Source: Albugo candida
Taxonomy: Eukaryota; Oomycota; Peronosporomycetes; Albuginales; Albuginaceae
DNA length: 64,000 bases
Direction of reading: 5' to 3'
NCBI GenBank assembly: GCA_905220665.1
Contig: CAJNAR010000156.1
Location: 186,001 to 250,000, forward strand
Shown here: piece after piece, positions 42,363 to 54,200 of the stretch
How positions within the stretch are numbered: position 1 is the stretch's first letter
Layout of the letters: each line of letters starts with the position of its first letter
Made by a program: the position numbers and the translations under genes
The notes under the pieces: model-generated
Told to the model about the DNA's origin: nothing
Seen by the model: the letters and a program-made list of their open reading frames with translations, nothing else
Database searches by the model: none

Positions 42363-45300
42363 TGAGCTGGGCGGACCCACCGTAGAATCGGCTGGTTGGC
42401 TCGCCGCGTCGCCTTGTGAACGGCGAAGCTTATTTCCGGCCACGTACAGCGTGAAATCCATGACAAACATCCAAGATGATACTGAAAAGGGCGGATACTT
42501 GGCTCACGTGGTAATCTATCCGTCACCAGATGCTTCATCTTACCCGCTTCAGCTTCATCTTTATCCTCACCTACTGGAATTTGTACCCCGTTCGCTTCAT
42601 CCGATTCATACTTCTCCAGGAGTTCTTCAATAGTCACCTGCTGATCAAGCGTGTAGCCATCCCCGTCGCTTAGCTGAACGCGCATTCCCAAAAATTTCCT
42701 TACTTGACCGAGATCCTTTACTGAGAGTGTACCCATTGTAACAAAAAAAAGCTTCCACTAGCGTCTGTGGAGATGCCGTAACTAGAAGATCATCGACGTA
42801 AACCCCTACGACGATCATCTCGTTACCCGATTGATTTTAGTACAAACACATGTCCGTATTACAGCGTGTAAATCCAGCATCTTCAAGTTTGCCATTTAGT
42901 TGCTGACTCCATAATATTCCTGTCTGCTTAAGTCCTTATAGTGACTTATTCAGATGCAATGCAACTTGGCTCCGCGTGTCCGTAATTTCCGCAAATCTTC
43001 TATGCGGATTTCCATACCTTGCGGTATACATAGGTAGATATCCAAATGATCTTCCTTGTCTGCCTTTACGTAGGCGTTCGGGATGTCCCTTGCCTCGCCG
43101 GCACACCCCATCTCCGTGCAAGAACCAGTACCACATTTACGGTACTATAACAGCGGCAAATGTAAGTCCGTAATCGACCCAGAAAAGTTTCTCGTTTCCC
43201 CAGGCCACGATTCTCGCTTTGTAACGTTCGATCCTCCATCCGCGTCGATCTTCGCATTGAAGACCCCCTTCTTGCGTAGTACATAGCTAACGGTGGGAGG
43301 CACCTCCACCGTCCATACGCTATTCTCGTCCAATGCCCGGAGTTCTTCCCTTATAGCCCCAGACCCATTTGTCCTTTTACGCATAGCATGTCCGTAGCTT
43401 TTGGTATCCTCTTCACGAACGCTATTTGCCAAGTCAAACTCCTTCCTCAAACTATGTTCCATGTTGTGCTGATGCTTCTGTTCCACATCTTCTTTCCGTA
43501 CCTTTTAACGGTTACGATGCTCATCTTGAGACCACGTACGCCTCCACCCTTGACTTGTCTTCTTCTTTTTTTAGTTTTGGGTCCCGTTTCGGTCCCGGTT
43601 CTTTTGTTGTCACCTCTTTCCGCGATGCCTCGTCTTCTTCAGCAAAATGCACTCGACGCAATTGCTCGTTTTGCTGACTCGTAAGCGTCTCAACGTTTCT
43701 GACATGCTTCATGACGACGAAAATATTCTCCTTAAGATATACTCGATACCCTTTCGTCTCATCGCTTCTTCCACTAATTATCGCTGGTTTTCCACGCTCG
43801 TCTATCGACTTGTTCTTCGCGTCACGGTGAACAGTACATTCCGATCCATACACATCAATTCCACCAATTTCCGGTGCTCAGTGCGTAGGCATCTGTAGAG
43901 GTGACTTCCCCCCACCTTAGATTTGCTCGGTGTTTATCGGGATGGAAGACGCGTCTCCCCAGAAATTAAGGGGCAGGTGACATGCATATATCATACTTCG
44001 TACCAAATTCATACTGGTGCAGTGTATGCGTTCTGCTTTCCCATTACTGGCCCAATTTCGTGCTTTGCTAATGAGACGAGCAATTTCAGTTTCCTCGCAG
44101 AAAAGATCCAGATTCCAATACTCCCCACCACCAACCTTTCTCAACACGTGGATTCTGCAATTGATCTGACGCTTGAAAAGTCATGAAGTGCTTCAACTTT
44201 TGCGCAGCGATGTCCTTGTTTCTCGCGAGTAATATTCTTTACTTATTCGTTCGGTGATCATCGAAATATATCATGTACCGATTTCCAGTCTGTCCCTAGA
44301 AGTTATCGACCCCTTGAGATCCGAGCAAGTTTCTCAGCTGACAACGTCGATCGGAGAACTGTCACCTGTATCCTTTCTCGATTGCGCATTCTTTGTCTGT
44401 TTTCCTTGAGCACACGCGAGACAGTTTGTCTATATCTGATCCATACGCAATATTCCCGAATCTGGGTCTTGCGCGATCCGAATGATCGTGTCGCAATTAA
44501 GGTGAGCTAATCCGCAATAAAATTCGCTTTTGTACCAGAGCTCCTTGATGACCAAAGACTCTCGTGTTCTTTTCTCCACCTCCACTTGTCCACCTTTCGT
44601 GCAAATCACAAGTACATTTTTCGAAATCTCTACGTCGAGCACAGGAGTCCCTGCGTTGAGTCTTGCCAACACGTGGTGCTCTCCTCGGTATACAAATATG
44701 TATCCTTTTGCCTCGAGCATACCGTAAGATATGATATTTTGCTCCACGTTTTCGGCGTCGTACGCGTCTTTCAATCGCTCCTTTACAGCCTATCCCATCA
44801 CTGTACCCACAATGACGACGGTACCGCGTCAGGTAATACGAAGAGACCCATTATTCAAAGTGACACATTCAGTCGCGTGCTCCTCCGAGTCTTCAAGTAG
44901 GCTTAAGTCATTCAACAAGTGTTTACTGGACCCACTGTCAAGAATCCAGTTTCTTTCCTCAACAGTTATATTCTTGACCGTAAGAACGAAGTCTGGTTCT
45001 TGTTTGCAGTGCATCCTCCTTTTTTAGAACACGCGGTCTTTACGTGTCCATATTTTCCGCACTTGTAACACGCTCTCGCGTTCGTTCGTCCGTTCTTACC
45101 CAAATTCACCAAGTCTCCTCCCAGCTGCCTTCCTCGTGTCCCTGAGTCAGTAGATTGAGCGAAATGCGCTAATTCTTCTTCCTGGAGTAGGAAGTCTGAG
45201 CGCGTAAGGTTCAGATGCGAAAGAATAGACATCCTCATGGCTGGGTCTGCGTAATGCACAATGCTGTCAAGAACTAAGCTGTCCGCCCCATCTCACGCTT

Positions 45301-46116
45301 CACTCATAGCTACCAGGTAGAGGAAGAATTCCTTCCAGTTGTGTTGGTTGCAAACGTATGCAGTAGTCTCTGCATCTTGTGCTTCAAAGCTGGCTTCTCC
45401 TGCCACCGACCGTCAAACTGTCGATTATAATATCTCTCAGCCAATCCTGCTAAGTGATGTCCGAGTACATCGACCTTCACGTCCTCGCTTCACAGAAATC
45501 CGCTCGCATGTTTGGCGAACGAGATCTGCCGCACAAATCGTTGTCCCCACGATAGGAACCCTGTAGTCAAACCCTGGTGCACTTCTTCACCGTCAAAAGG
45601 GCGAATGCTCAGCTTCCTTTGACGCGCGTCTGAAACCCGTGCGAACTGCGTACAAAGCGCCGGCCCGTGGTGTCGTTGCGGTGCCGGGTGGTATGCTGGA
45701 GGCTGCACGTAGTGTTGAGCCAGCTCATGATGTGGGAACGGTGCACTCTCGACGTTAGCTGCGGTTTGTCTATATCCGCGTTGCCTAGTTCCGAAGTAGG
45801 TAGCCGGTGGCACTTGTGAAGAGGCTTCCTGGGGTAGCGTTAAGTCCAACGCCTCCCTACTCCTGGCCCTGCCTTTCCCAATGATCGAGCCGAATACGCT
45901 TGCCTCTCGACCTTTTTTCTCCTTCTCGGGCTGTCGCTCTTGCGGTGCCTCCATACGATCCATGCGTACCGTGAGGCTTGCTAGAAGCTGAAACAATTTT
46001 TTCCTGCATGTCTTTTGGCTCCGATTCATCACTCCTGATTCCCTCTCCATTTCCCTCTTCACCAGTGACTCTTTTGTGATCCGTGTTGCGTTTTCGTCTA
46101 CATCAACGGTGTAAGC

Positions 46117-46130
46117 CGTTGGGCCCATAA
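46117..46130 (-). promoter_or_regulatory. Primer-binding site of copia D (half initiator tRNA-Met type)
   Basis: Immediately after the 5' LTR the - strand reads TTATGGGCCCAACG. TTATGGGCCCA is complementary to the initiator tRNA-Met anticodon arm (UGGGCCCAUAA). The ATG in it starts Gag (M-G-P-T). Confidence 0.7.
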
Positions 46131-46183
46131 TCTTTTAGTTTGATAGGAATGATTTCGAGAAAAAAGTTAGTGTAATAACAGAA
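46131..46183 (-). repeat. 5' LTR of copia D, inner piece
   Basis: Matches 34297-34350 of the 3' LTR (GATAGGAATGATTTCGAGAA). Broken by the MULE at 46184. Confidence 0.85.
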
Positions 46184-49100
46184 GGGAATTGCTGCGGACA
46201 CATCCAATTTTTGCTACGGACAAACTCCCAGAATTAGAAATTACATACATACCCCTTAATTTCTACCAGTCTATTAAGTAAATTAACAAGTTTATCTAAC
46301 CCTAAAAATAGAAATTAGAAACATACTCCCTACTTTCGTACCGCCATGTCAGCTGCTCTTAAGTCCACTTCTAGCTGGTGGCAGTAACACTATAAGAAAA
46401 GCTGAATTTATAAGCAAAGTAGCCTAGTAGGCAGGCATTCCAGAAAAGAAAAAGTTCAGCCACGATTGCCTTGTGTTGATAGGTTACGTAGCATATTGGC
46501 CCGAAACACATTAGCTGGTGGTGCACCTCTACTAATAGCTCTTCCTTGAGCAGGTACACAAATGTAGTAGGATGTAATAGTGCCACAGGAATAACCAATC
46601 ACTTGTTTGTGCATTTGGTTCAGGTGTGTAGGTACGCAAAATGACACCATTATCTGATCATCTCGCCACATGTTCTCGCCAAGAAATGATTGTATAGCTT
46701 CGCGTAGGTCTCAATTCTCCTCAACAACATCGTCCCTTTTGTTATGAAAGAACATAGCAGGAAGTTATTAACATAATAAACAATAATTATCCTTGATCAA
46801 GTTACCGGCTTTGACAACTAAACTCCTTTGATTGGGATGACTCACTTCTGCAGCCAAGTCCCTGGTCTTCTCCTCAACAAATTTTGTCATTAGCTGGATT
46901 GCTTGTTGTATTATGAAATATCAACAGAAAAAGCAAGTAGATGAATCAAACAATACCAGTCCAAACTGAGGCCCTACATATCTGTCGCAATTTTCACACG
47001 TTGTTTTATTATGTCCCCGCTTGCCACAAGCTAGGCATTTAATTTTCTTTTTTTCAGGCTAACGGTACTCAAAGGCTGATGGATCACGCTTGTTTGATTT
47101 TATAGACTGCTTTTGAGCAGATCGCCCACGCGTTTTGGCGGAAAGTGGTGGAAGAATGTCCTACTCAGCCAAAATATCTAGCTAACGAGCTTGCTCATGA
47201 TGAGCAGCACTATTATACACCCCATGGAGCTCAGAGTGTGTGTCCTCCCAACTATTTATATCTCAATTGCACCGAATTCCGCGGACCCCTTTCACCCATA
47301 TTTAAATTGAATGCAGGTAATCTATGGTCAGAGAATCGTTGGCATTTGGCCTGTTGTTTCGCTTGCACAGTATGTTGAAAAGGTACGCCAAATGTGACAT
47401 GTTCAGCACAAAGGCAAAGCTTGGGGAGTGATTTTCTGGCTTTCTGTAATGCTTTTACTGCCTCCAACTGGATGAAAATCTAGAAAAATGGATGACGGGC
47501 ACAAATATGAGACTTTCTCATTTTATTACCTGCTGCAAAAAAAAGTATCATAACTTTTCGATGGCGAAGCTGGACAGCACACACCCAAGAAGCTGAACAA
47601 GGATATCCTGGTATTTGTGAATTTTCAACTGGTCTCCTGAATCACCAGCTCGGATTGCAACAAGCTGGTTTGAAAAGCAATGTTAAGTTGTCCTACCACC
47701 TGCTGAATGTCACCTGTCGACGTGTGGCCATATCTTTTGAGGAACGAGTGTGCACCATCAGCTCGAGAGGAGTTGGTCTGTTCGAGATGAAATAATTTCG
47801 CTTTTATGCCTTAATGAAGTGTTCTTTCCATTGTAGCCAAGTTTCGCGCAGATACGTGATGCACTTTACATGGGATTCCTCACATGGGGTTTTGAAAGTA
47901 TCCCACAGATACTTGTGTTTTTTTAATGTAAACAGTGAAGAATAGTGTTCCAATTGGTAATGAATTCAATCCAAACATCCTCGGATGGAAATTCTCTTTT
48001 GCAGTTTTTTTTTGCCAATATTTTTATTGATATGCCAAAACAAATCAAGTGAGGAATTCCAGTAAAAACAATTTCCATGGCATTGATCAATGCCTTTTGT
48101 CTGTCACTTCCTAGGCAGTAAGGCAGTTTTCCTGATGGCAACGTAATATTCTTGAATTGATCAAGCGCCCATATGTAGTCACCAACCTTTTCTCCTGGTA
48201 CAAAGACCATGGCAGCGGATAGGACTGCTTTATCGGGGTCATACCAACAATATATAAGAAGTGGCATGCTATACCGGCTCGTTTTATATGTGTAGTCAAT
48301 CACAAATACAAGATGGTATTTATCAAGCAGATATTTTGATGCAGCGTGACTGGAATAGAGATGGCTTATATGACCTGCTTGGTCTCATTTAGAGCTATGG
48401 CGTCATTTCTCACAGAAGTGACCTCATCCATCAAGGCCTTCAATAAGATGTGCGGCCTGCAATGTGCTGCTTTCGAATAGAAGCTTTTGGTTGCTAATGT
48501 CCTTTTTTATGAACGCAACTTGAGGGCCCAGTCGGCATTTGCCCAAAACACTTGTAATTTCTCTTGGTCGATAGTTTCCCATTGCCATCAGAGCTATTTG
48601 TTGCAGATGCAGTGACGAAACTTTTCTGGCACTGGATGGTCAATGAGGTCAACAGCAATCTCATGTATGTGATGCTTCGAGCGAACGTCATGAAGCAACC
48701 AAACTCCTTGTTTTAGCCGACCAACCCAGCCAGAGGGGCAATCATGTTGACGGCTGGAAGATATCCGCTGGCGGGTATCTTCTGCTAATCTCCAGTTATT
48801 TCTGTAAACACCACCCAGGTCGAAACCATTGGATAGTGCATATCATTTTACTGCCTCATCAATAGCGATGCGAGATTTAAGGGATGTGATTTCCACCAAC
48901 TTTATAGGTACAGTATGTGCAAGTAAAATATCGGAACTGGATTCGTGAAGAGCAGCAGGAGCGAGAGCGGTGGACAAGATGGGCGGATTGAACAGAGTGG
49001 CCTGGGGAGTGGATTAAGGAGTGGCCTGGGGAGTGAATTGAGGATTGGAAGTGCTAGCAGCTGAGAACATGGCACCAGTAGTGGTTGACAGAGTGGTGGA

Positions 49101-49245
49101 CGGATTAGTTTGGAGACCGGAGGTGTAACAGGAGAGACACACTCCTTAATTTACTTAATTGACGGTACGAAAGTAGGAGGTATATTTGTAGTTTCTATTT
49201 TTGTGTGTGTCCGTAGCAAAACTGGGTGCGTCCGCAGCAACTCCC
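46184..49245 (-). mobile_element. Mutator-like element (MULE) inserted in the copia D LTR
   Basis: TIRs: the left starts GGGAATTGCTGCGGACACAT and the right (reverse complement) starts GGGAGTTGCTGCGGACGCAC. Both continue with TTTTGCTACGGACA and reach a shared CCTACTTTCGTACCG further in, with an extra ~70 bp in the left arm. The target duplication is 9 bp with two mismatches (ATAACAGAA at 46175, TTAAAAGAA at 49246); the unbroken 3' LTR has TTAAAAGAA at the same place. Inside are a MULE transposase domain (48303-47923, DRQKALINAMEIVF) and a C-terminal zinc knuckle (CLACGKRGHNKTTC near 47030). Frames are broken. Confidence 0.85.
47923..48303 (-). pseudogene. MULE transposase core, broken
   Basis: 126 open codons: YTYKTSRYSMPLLIYCW, then FVPGEKVGDYIWALDQF, then LGSDRQKALINAMEIVFTGI and PHLICFGISIK. 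These are the classic MULE transposase signatures in order. The neighbouring parts (48691-48494 and 47100-46371) are in other frames, so the gene is dead. Confidence 0.8.
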
Positions 49246-49378
49246 TTAAAAGAATACTTAACAGTCTGCTAACATATCCTTCTTTTCTACCGGAGTTACC
49301 GGTATGCCGCACATTGATCTCAAAACGGGCGGTCGAAACCAGTTTCTCGCTCTTGCAACTGAACCTTGAATTCTTACA
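49246..49378 (-). repeat. 5' LTR of copia D, outer piece
   Basis: Matches 34345-34470 of the 3' LTR (TGCTAACATATCCTTCTT, CTCAAAACGGGCGGTCGAAA, TTGCAACTGAACCTTGA). Followed by TCAAG at 49379-49383. Confidence 0.85.
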
Positions 49379-49560
49379 TCAAGTGCAATCATAGTCAAGT
49401 TTGAAGGACAACAGTGTAATGTCACGAAAAAGGTCGAGTGGTGACTAATTATGCAGGTACATGAGTTACAAACCGATGTCAAATCTCAAAAGGGTCACAA
49501 AATGTGTCGATTGAATAAAATTGGATCTACATCAGGATGATGATCATCATCCGTGAAGAA
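49379..49560 (+). mobile_element. Copia G, right part
   Basis: Continues the copia G reading frame from 34296 (AIIVKFEGQQCNVTKK), then decays. Confidence 0.6.
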
Positions 49561-50185
49561 AAGTTCAAACAGGAGATTGAACATGAGGCAGCTTGCAACA
49601 TTAGAGGACATTGCAATTAAAAACAGCCAAAATTTTTGAACTCGTACATCCTAAAGTGGAAAATATAAGATCAGTTATTTCATCACAACAGTATCATACA
49701 AAAATCCGTTATCGGTGACTACTATGCATATTCCAAGGAAAACCGGTTCTAAGTGATACTCACGAAACCAAAGCATATTTTTTAATGGGAATCGTAATTC
49801 AGCACTCACCTTTTCTGTTATCAGCACTCAGCCTCCATTAATTAATAGACTTTTGGCCTCTGATTGGTTAAAATAAGTATGACAGAATAAAAGAAGTAAA
49901 ATTACGGGAATCGTTATTCAGCCCCAAACTTTCATAAAGTAATGGCAACTGTAGCCTCTGGTTGGTCGGAATTGATGCGATGAAATAACTAGAAAATATA
50001 AGTCATACTGTTGTTATGTTCAACTTCAGTTTACCTGTAGACTTGACGACATCTACAATGGGTTATCTTGCGCCCATGCTTTTCGTCACCAAGTAATACC
50101 GCTGTCTAGTCATGATTTTTGATCAGCATTGGTAACTGGTACAGCCAATGCCAGTTCATATTGAGGGTGGGACCATGCCAATTCA

Positions 50186-50485
50186 TTGAAGAGGGTAAAT
50201 GATGAGTATGGGAATGCTTCCAATCATCGTAAGCGTGCGCTGCTAGTCTATGTATTGGCAGTCACAGAAACAGAAACCAGCGATCCTGTGCAAGTGCGCA
50301 CACGTGGTAGGCCATCGAGCTCAACGCAGCGACTTCCATCGAAGTTTGAGCACGTTAGCGCTGCTTTGGATGCTCCTGTGCATCGCCGAAGATGTCGAAA
50401 ATGCCAAGAGACAGGTCACTCTACCACAACCTGCCGTCATGAAGTAACAGCACACCAACGGCACCAGCGACACTTGCAGCAGTAG
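50186..50485 (+). CDS. Zinc-knuckle ORF inside the composite TIR element
   Basis: About 99 codons ending at 50485; no ATG is in frame at the start, so it is probably an exon or a fragment. It contains a basic segment (RTRGRPSSSTQRLPSKFEH) and a CCHC zinc knuckle (CRKCQETGHSTTTC), the usual ending of MULE transposases in this type of genome. The upstream catalytic domain is missing. Confidence 0.5.
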   Translation: MKRVNDEYGNASNHRKRALLVYVLAVTETETSDPVQVRTRGRPSSSTQRLPSKFEHVSAALDAPVHRRRCRKCQETGHSTTTCRHEVTAHQRHQRHLQQ

Positions 50486-50733
50486 ATTTAAATACAGACT
50501 TAGATTAAGTAGTACAAAATTTGCAGAAACCGAACTTTTTTTTGATTTTATTGTTGTCATTTCGTTGCATTTAATCAGACCAATCAGAGGCCACGAGTTT
50601 CATAAATTTATGGCTGATTAAGGATTCCCGTGATTTATTTTAATGAGAGCCGCTAACCAGCCCGCAGTTTTCGCTCACCAGCCCTCACCCTTAAATATAG
50701 CACTCTAAGATATGATGACGAGTTATGATTGGT

Positions 50734-51163
50734 TCAAAAGAGTACCCTTATTTGAATATATGCTCTAAGAAGCGGTTTTACAATATTAAGATTGGCTAGG
50801 TCTATATCAAAATCTACTGCTGAAGGTTTTGCTGGTGCTGTTGGTGCTGTTTTGCATTTGCTGCACAATGACAGCAAGCTGCCCTTCGCAAGCAAGGCGA
50901 ACTGCTGAATCCACTGAGAGTAGATCGCCTGCAATAAATAAATCTTCAGATAAATATTACTTTTGCCAGCACAACCAGCATACGCTACAAATTACCTGTT
51001 GACACAGAGATCCATTTTTTGAGAGCAGCATGGACGCTTTCCACCCAAAATGTTCGTACATGCCCATATAGCGCCTATTGTGTAGAATAGCAAAAAAACG
51101 CTCCTTGTAAACCAGCCAACTTGTCTCAAGGCAGCTCATCGAAGCAGCGAAGGTGGCATGCAT
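50734..51163 (-). CDS. Two-exon ORF of 120 residues inside the composite TIR element
   Basis: Exon 1 runs 51163-50996 (MHATFAASMSCLETSW ... NGSLCQQ). A 67-nt intron follows at 50995-50929 (donor GTAATT, acceptor TTGCAG). Exon 2 runs 50928-50734 (AIYSQWIQQFALLAKGSLLS ... RVLF). Both exons are in phase 0, so the joined frame is open. No recognised family; a CSKC pair is at the middle of exon 2. It could be a host gene piece captured by the element, or a transposase end. Confidence 0.4.
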
Positions 51164-51521
51164 TGCTGAAAGTTGGGTCTAATGAGTTGAAGTGTGATTT
51201 TATTGTATTTAATTCCGTTGCATCTATTCAGACCAATCAGAGGCCCCGATTTCCATAAATTTATGAAGGGTGGGGCTGGATAACGATTCTCCTAATTTTA
51301 TTTTATTTACTCTGTTATATTTGTTTAAACCAAACAGAGGCCACCCATCTATTAATTTATGGAGGCTGCGGGCTGGCTAGCGAAAACTGCGGGCTGGTTA
51401 GCGGCTCCCATTTTTATTTATTCTCTTATATTTGTTTAAATCAATCAGAGGCCACAATTGCCATTAATTTATGGAGGCTGAGTGCTGATTACAGACAAGG
51501 TGAGTGCTGAATAACTATCCC

Positions 51522-52766
51522 CTTTTAATTCCGAATAGCAATGGCCTATTCCTTTTGCGAAGAATCAGACTATTTCAGAGGAAAAATTGCCCAGATTATG
51601 AATCGGGCGATCGCCTATTTTCCATATGGTAAAATGAAACGTACGTGTTTTATATCCAATTATTTCCTGGCCGAAAAAGAAGATTGCTAGCGCCTGTCTT
51701 CCATTTGAGTTTGCAAATGCGGGAACATACCTAAGTAACAGGGCGGTTTCAAGAGTTACATTCCTGCTCATCTTTGTGCTTTAGAAAACTGTCGTCGATT
51801 TGGATTCGATTAAGCTAGTGTTATACCAATGTGGCAACCGATTTCAAATGCAACAGCTGCATATCCATTTAGTCACACCAAGTACATTGTTCAATCAATT
51901 CCTAAGTGATCATTCACGCCATACGCCATCTTAATACATCGCAAACGATACATCCATTGCGAGTGCCTGTTAAGCTAGACTTATATTGCTTCCTTTTTCA
52001 ATATTATATCAAAGGCTGAAAACAGGACGAGTAGGCTTCATTTACTGTTTGATCTTTGTTCTTGTGTATGGCACTCCAATTTTTGTCTTGTGTGACAATG
52101 AGATGTTCACTAACTTCCTCCGCAGTAAGCATGTTTGTATGCAAAAAGGATATAAAAGCTTTTGACTGGCAAGCTATGATCGAGCGATCGACCATTTCGA
52201 CCGCGTCAGATATTGCGCGACGTTACTAAAATTTTGAGGCAAAAAATCGAAAAGGGATAGTGTAGTGTTATGCAGAACGGTGGCACAGGCTTTTCTGGAT
52301 TATTAAGAAAAATAGCCCCAAGTATGACAAACTAAGTTGTATCAAAATAATGAGTATTTTTGCCTCTTGCAAATTCATCGCCGTGCGCTTCTAGGAGCTA
52401 TTTCTTGTGTACACAGTACGCTTCATGATAGATACAATACATCCCACTTGCTGAATTCCAGTTTCACATGATATACAAGCACTCTTCAATGCAGTAATGT
52501 ATTTGAAGATGGTAAAGCGTCGTGCCCATAATCTGCGGCTACTTGATATGTTCGATCATCTGATCATGTCGTTAATATCATGCGTCTTCTAAGTATCGGT
52601 GAGTTTCTTCCGATGCTTAAATTACGCATGAGGCTTCAACTTTCTTCGCAGCGCAATATCTGGTCTTGAACCGCTTTTTATTTTAAAAAAAACACTCGAA
52701 TCCATATGGATTATTTTTTCCACCACGTCTTCTAGCTCGGTCATTATTTTTTTCGGAGCTCGTGAT
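51522..52766. other. No gene recognised; possible copia integrase trace
   Basis: Short frames at 51565-51771 and 52004-52195 (-) have no motif. 52620-52670 resembles part of the copia D integrase DNA (GCTTCAACTTTCTTCGCAGC versus GCTTCAACTTTTGCGCAGCG near 44190). Confidence 0.4.
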
Positions 52767-53095
52767 TAATCAGTATTGATTATCCCACGCTTAGCCATCT
52801 CGCTGGCACGTGCCTGAGACATATTGGGTGTCACCACCGGAGCCTTATACAACTCTATTACTTCTCTCTCAAGCGATTAAGTGATGTTCGACTCAAGTGC
52901 ACGATGAACTACGACTGTGTCGACGCCATCGCATTACTGATTTCATCGATTTTGTTTGTACGGGCTGTAAGAATCTTGCTTGAGACACATCTATAGCCGT
53001 TCGCATTAGATACCTCCAGTGACAACGCGCCAACGCGCTTTATGGTGGTCAGTTTGCATACCTGCTTGATGATATTTTTTTGGTTGTCTTAGCGT
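52767..53095 (-). pseudogene. Unrecognised coding remnant
   Basis: Two adjacent frames read as one protein with one frameshift and one stop: VGALSLEVSNANGYRCVSSK and ILTARTNKIDEISNAMAS, then DGVDTVVVHRALESNIT, a stop, and SLEREVIELYKAPVVTPNMS. Composition is protein-like. No family recognised. Confidence 0.4.
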
Positions 53096-54200
53096 TTCGT
53101 CTTGATTTTTCGAAAAGTCGCGCTGAGACTTTATGAATGATACTTGAGTCGTACTGAGAATATGATTGATGAACGTCAACACTGGATATCGAGAGGACTG
53201 GTAACTTTCACTCGAAAGAAGACCATATGTCGACAGAAATGACTTCTAGTTGTTTTCTAAATTACTGATCAATCCTAATATCGAGGTTTGGAAAAAGTAG
53301 GAATTGTTCTGCCTTTTGCTTGCCGTTAGGCCCATCTCAGAAAACATCGCAGTCGTGGTTGGGTTACATTAGGAAAGAAGCCGTTCGTCGATTAGAAACG
53401 CTGATGTGCTAGACGGGTATAGTGTTCCCATTCAAAATTTGACGCTAGTGAATCATATTTAGGACTGGATGACCTTGCACACCAATACGTGTTATTATCA
53501 ATCGATTGTATCAGAGCTCTTCCCCATGCAGTTGGAAGACGGCGCTACGTTTCGGATTATAGCATACTCGATGCTTCGGAATCGTCATTTCGATCGGAGT
53601 GGTTTAAAACCCCTCAACTTTGCACTTGCATGCTAGCTTAAAAAGCATGCAGAGGCAAACTGGTAACATGATTCATCACACCCAGCCACCGTCGCCTTAC
53701 GATGGAGGTCGGCTTACCTATATCGCCTGATCGAATAACGAAATAGTGTAATAAATGAAGAGAAGCAGTTTATTTGCGAAAGCATAGTCCAAAAAAAATT
53801 ATTTTACATCAACAAGAATATATTAGAATGTGCTGGTATCCTCTCCCAATAATGTTTTATAGCGTCTTCAGATAAGCAAACAAGAGACTCTGATTTCCGC
53901 TAAGAGTATTGAGTGCTGTTGTCTGACATATCCGGGAACATATTTTCCAGCATTAGCGAGATCTTAAAGTGTAAGTCAGCTAATTGTACAAAAGAAAGCT
54001 AGTTACGTATCAACTGAGCAGTGTTCATCCCACGACTTTGAATCAGACGTATACGGATAATATGTCGCATACGAAGCTGCCCGTGTGTACACTTCTTCCA
54101 AAAAAAACATATTACAGCCTGATCATATCGAGACACCTTGGTCTCCATTCCAGTCGTCAGGCACTGTGCGAAATCAACCATCTATCATCCCTTGTAACAT
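53096..54200. other. No gene recognised; downstream flank of the beta-propeller gene
   Basis: No motif, repeat or retroelement signature seen. The 3' UTR of the gene at 54201 probably lies at its right end. Confidence 0.45.

Larger units (their letters stand above)
34297..49378 (-). mobile_element. Ty1/copia retrotransposon copia D, split by SINE, LINE and MULE insertions
   Basis: The 3' LTR is 34297-34470; the 5' LTR is 46131-46183 plus 49246-49378. The target duplication TCAAG is perfect (34292-34296 and 49379-49383). The internal region is 34471-35085 plus 42381-46130. Reading leftward from 46128: Gag (MGPTAYTVDVDE, 212 codons open), zinc knuckle CYKCGKYGHVKTAC near 45060, protease NWILDSGSSKHLLND near 44945, integrase piece (NGKAERIHCTSMNLVRSM near 44020), RT (43486-42690), then RNase H and the end of pol (34786-34583, TSTKHVDIRVKFIRDF). 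Frameshifts are present. The LTRs differ moderately. Removing all inserts gives an element of about 4.7 kb. Confidence 0.9.
49787..51521. mobile_element. Composite TIR element with tandem subterminal repeats
   Basis: The left arm (49787-49985) has two tandem units of about 100 bp, each starting GGGAATCGTWATTCAGC and ending near GCCTCTGATTGGTT. The right arm (about 51206-51521) has three units in reverse orientation. A back-to-back pair of units sits in the middle (50560-50629 right-type; 50642-50690 left-type, AGCCGCTAACCAGCCCGC). TTTTAAT flanks both outer ends. Two inner elements (49906-50629 and 50642-about 51410) can be read inside the outer one. The TIR length and a zinc-knuckle ORF suggest a MULE relative. 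Confidence 0.7.
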
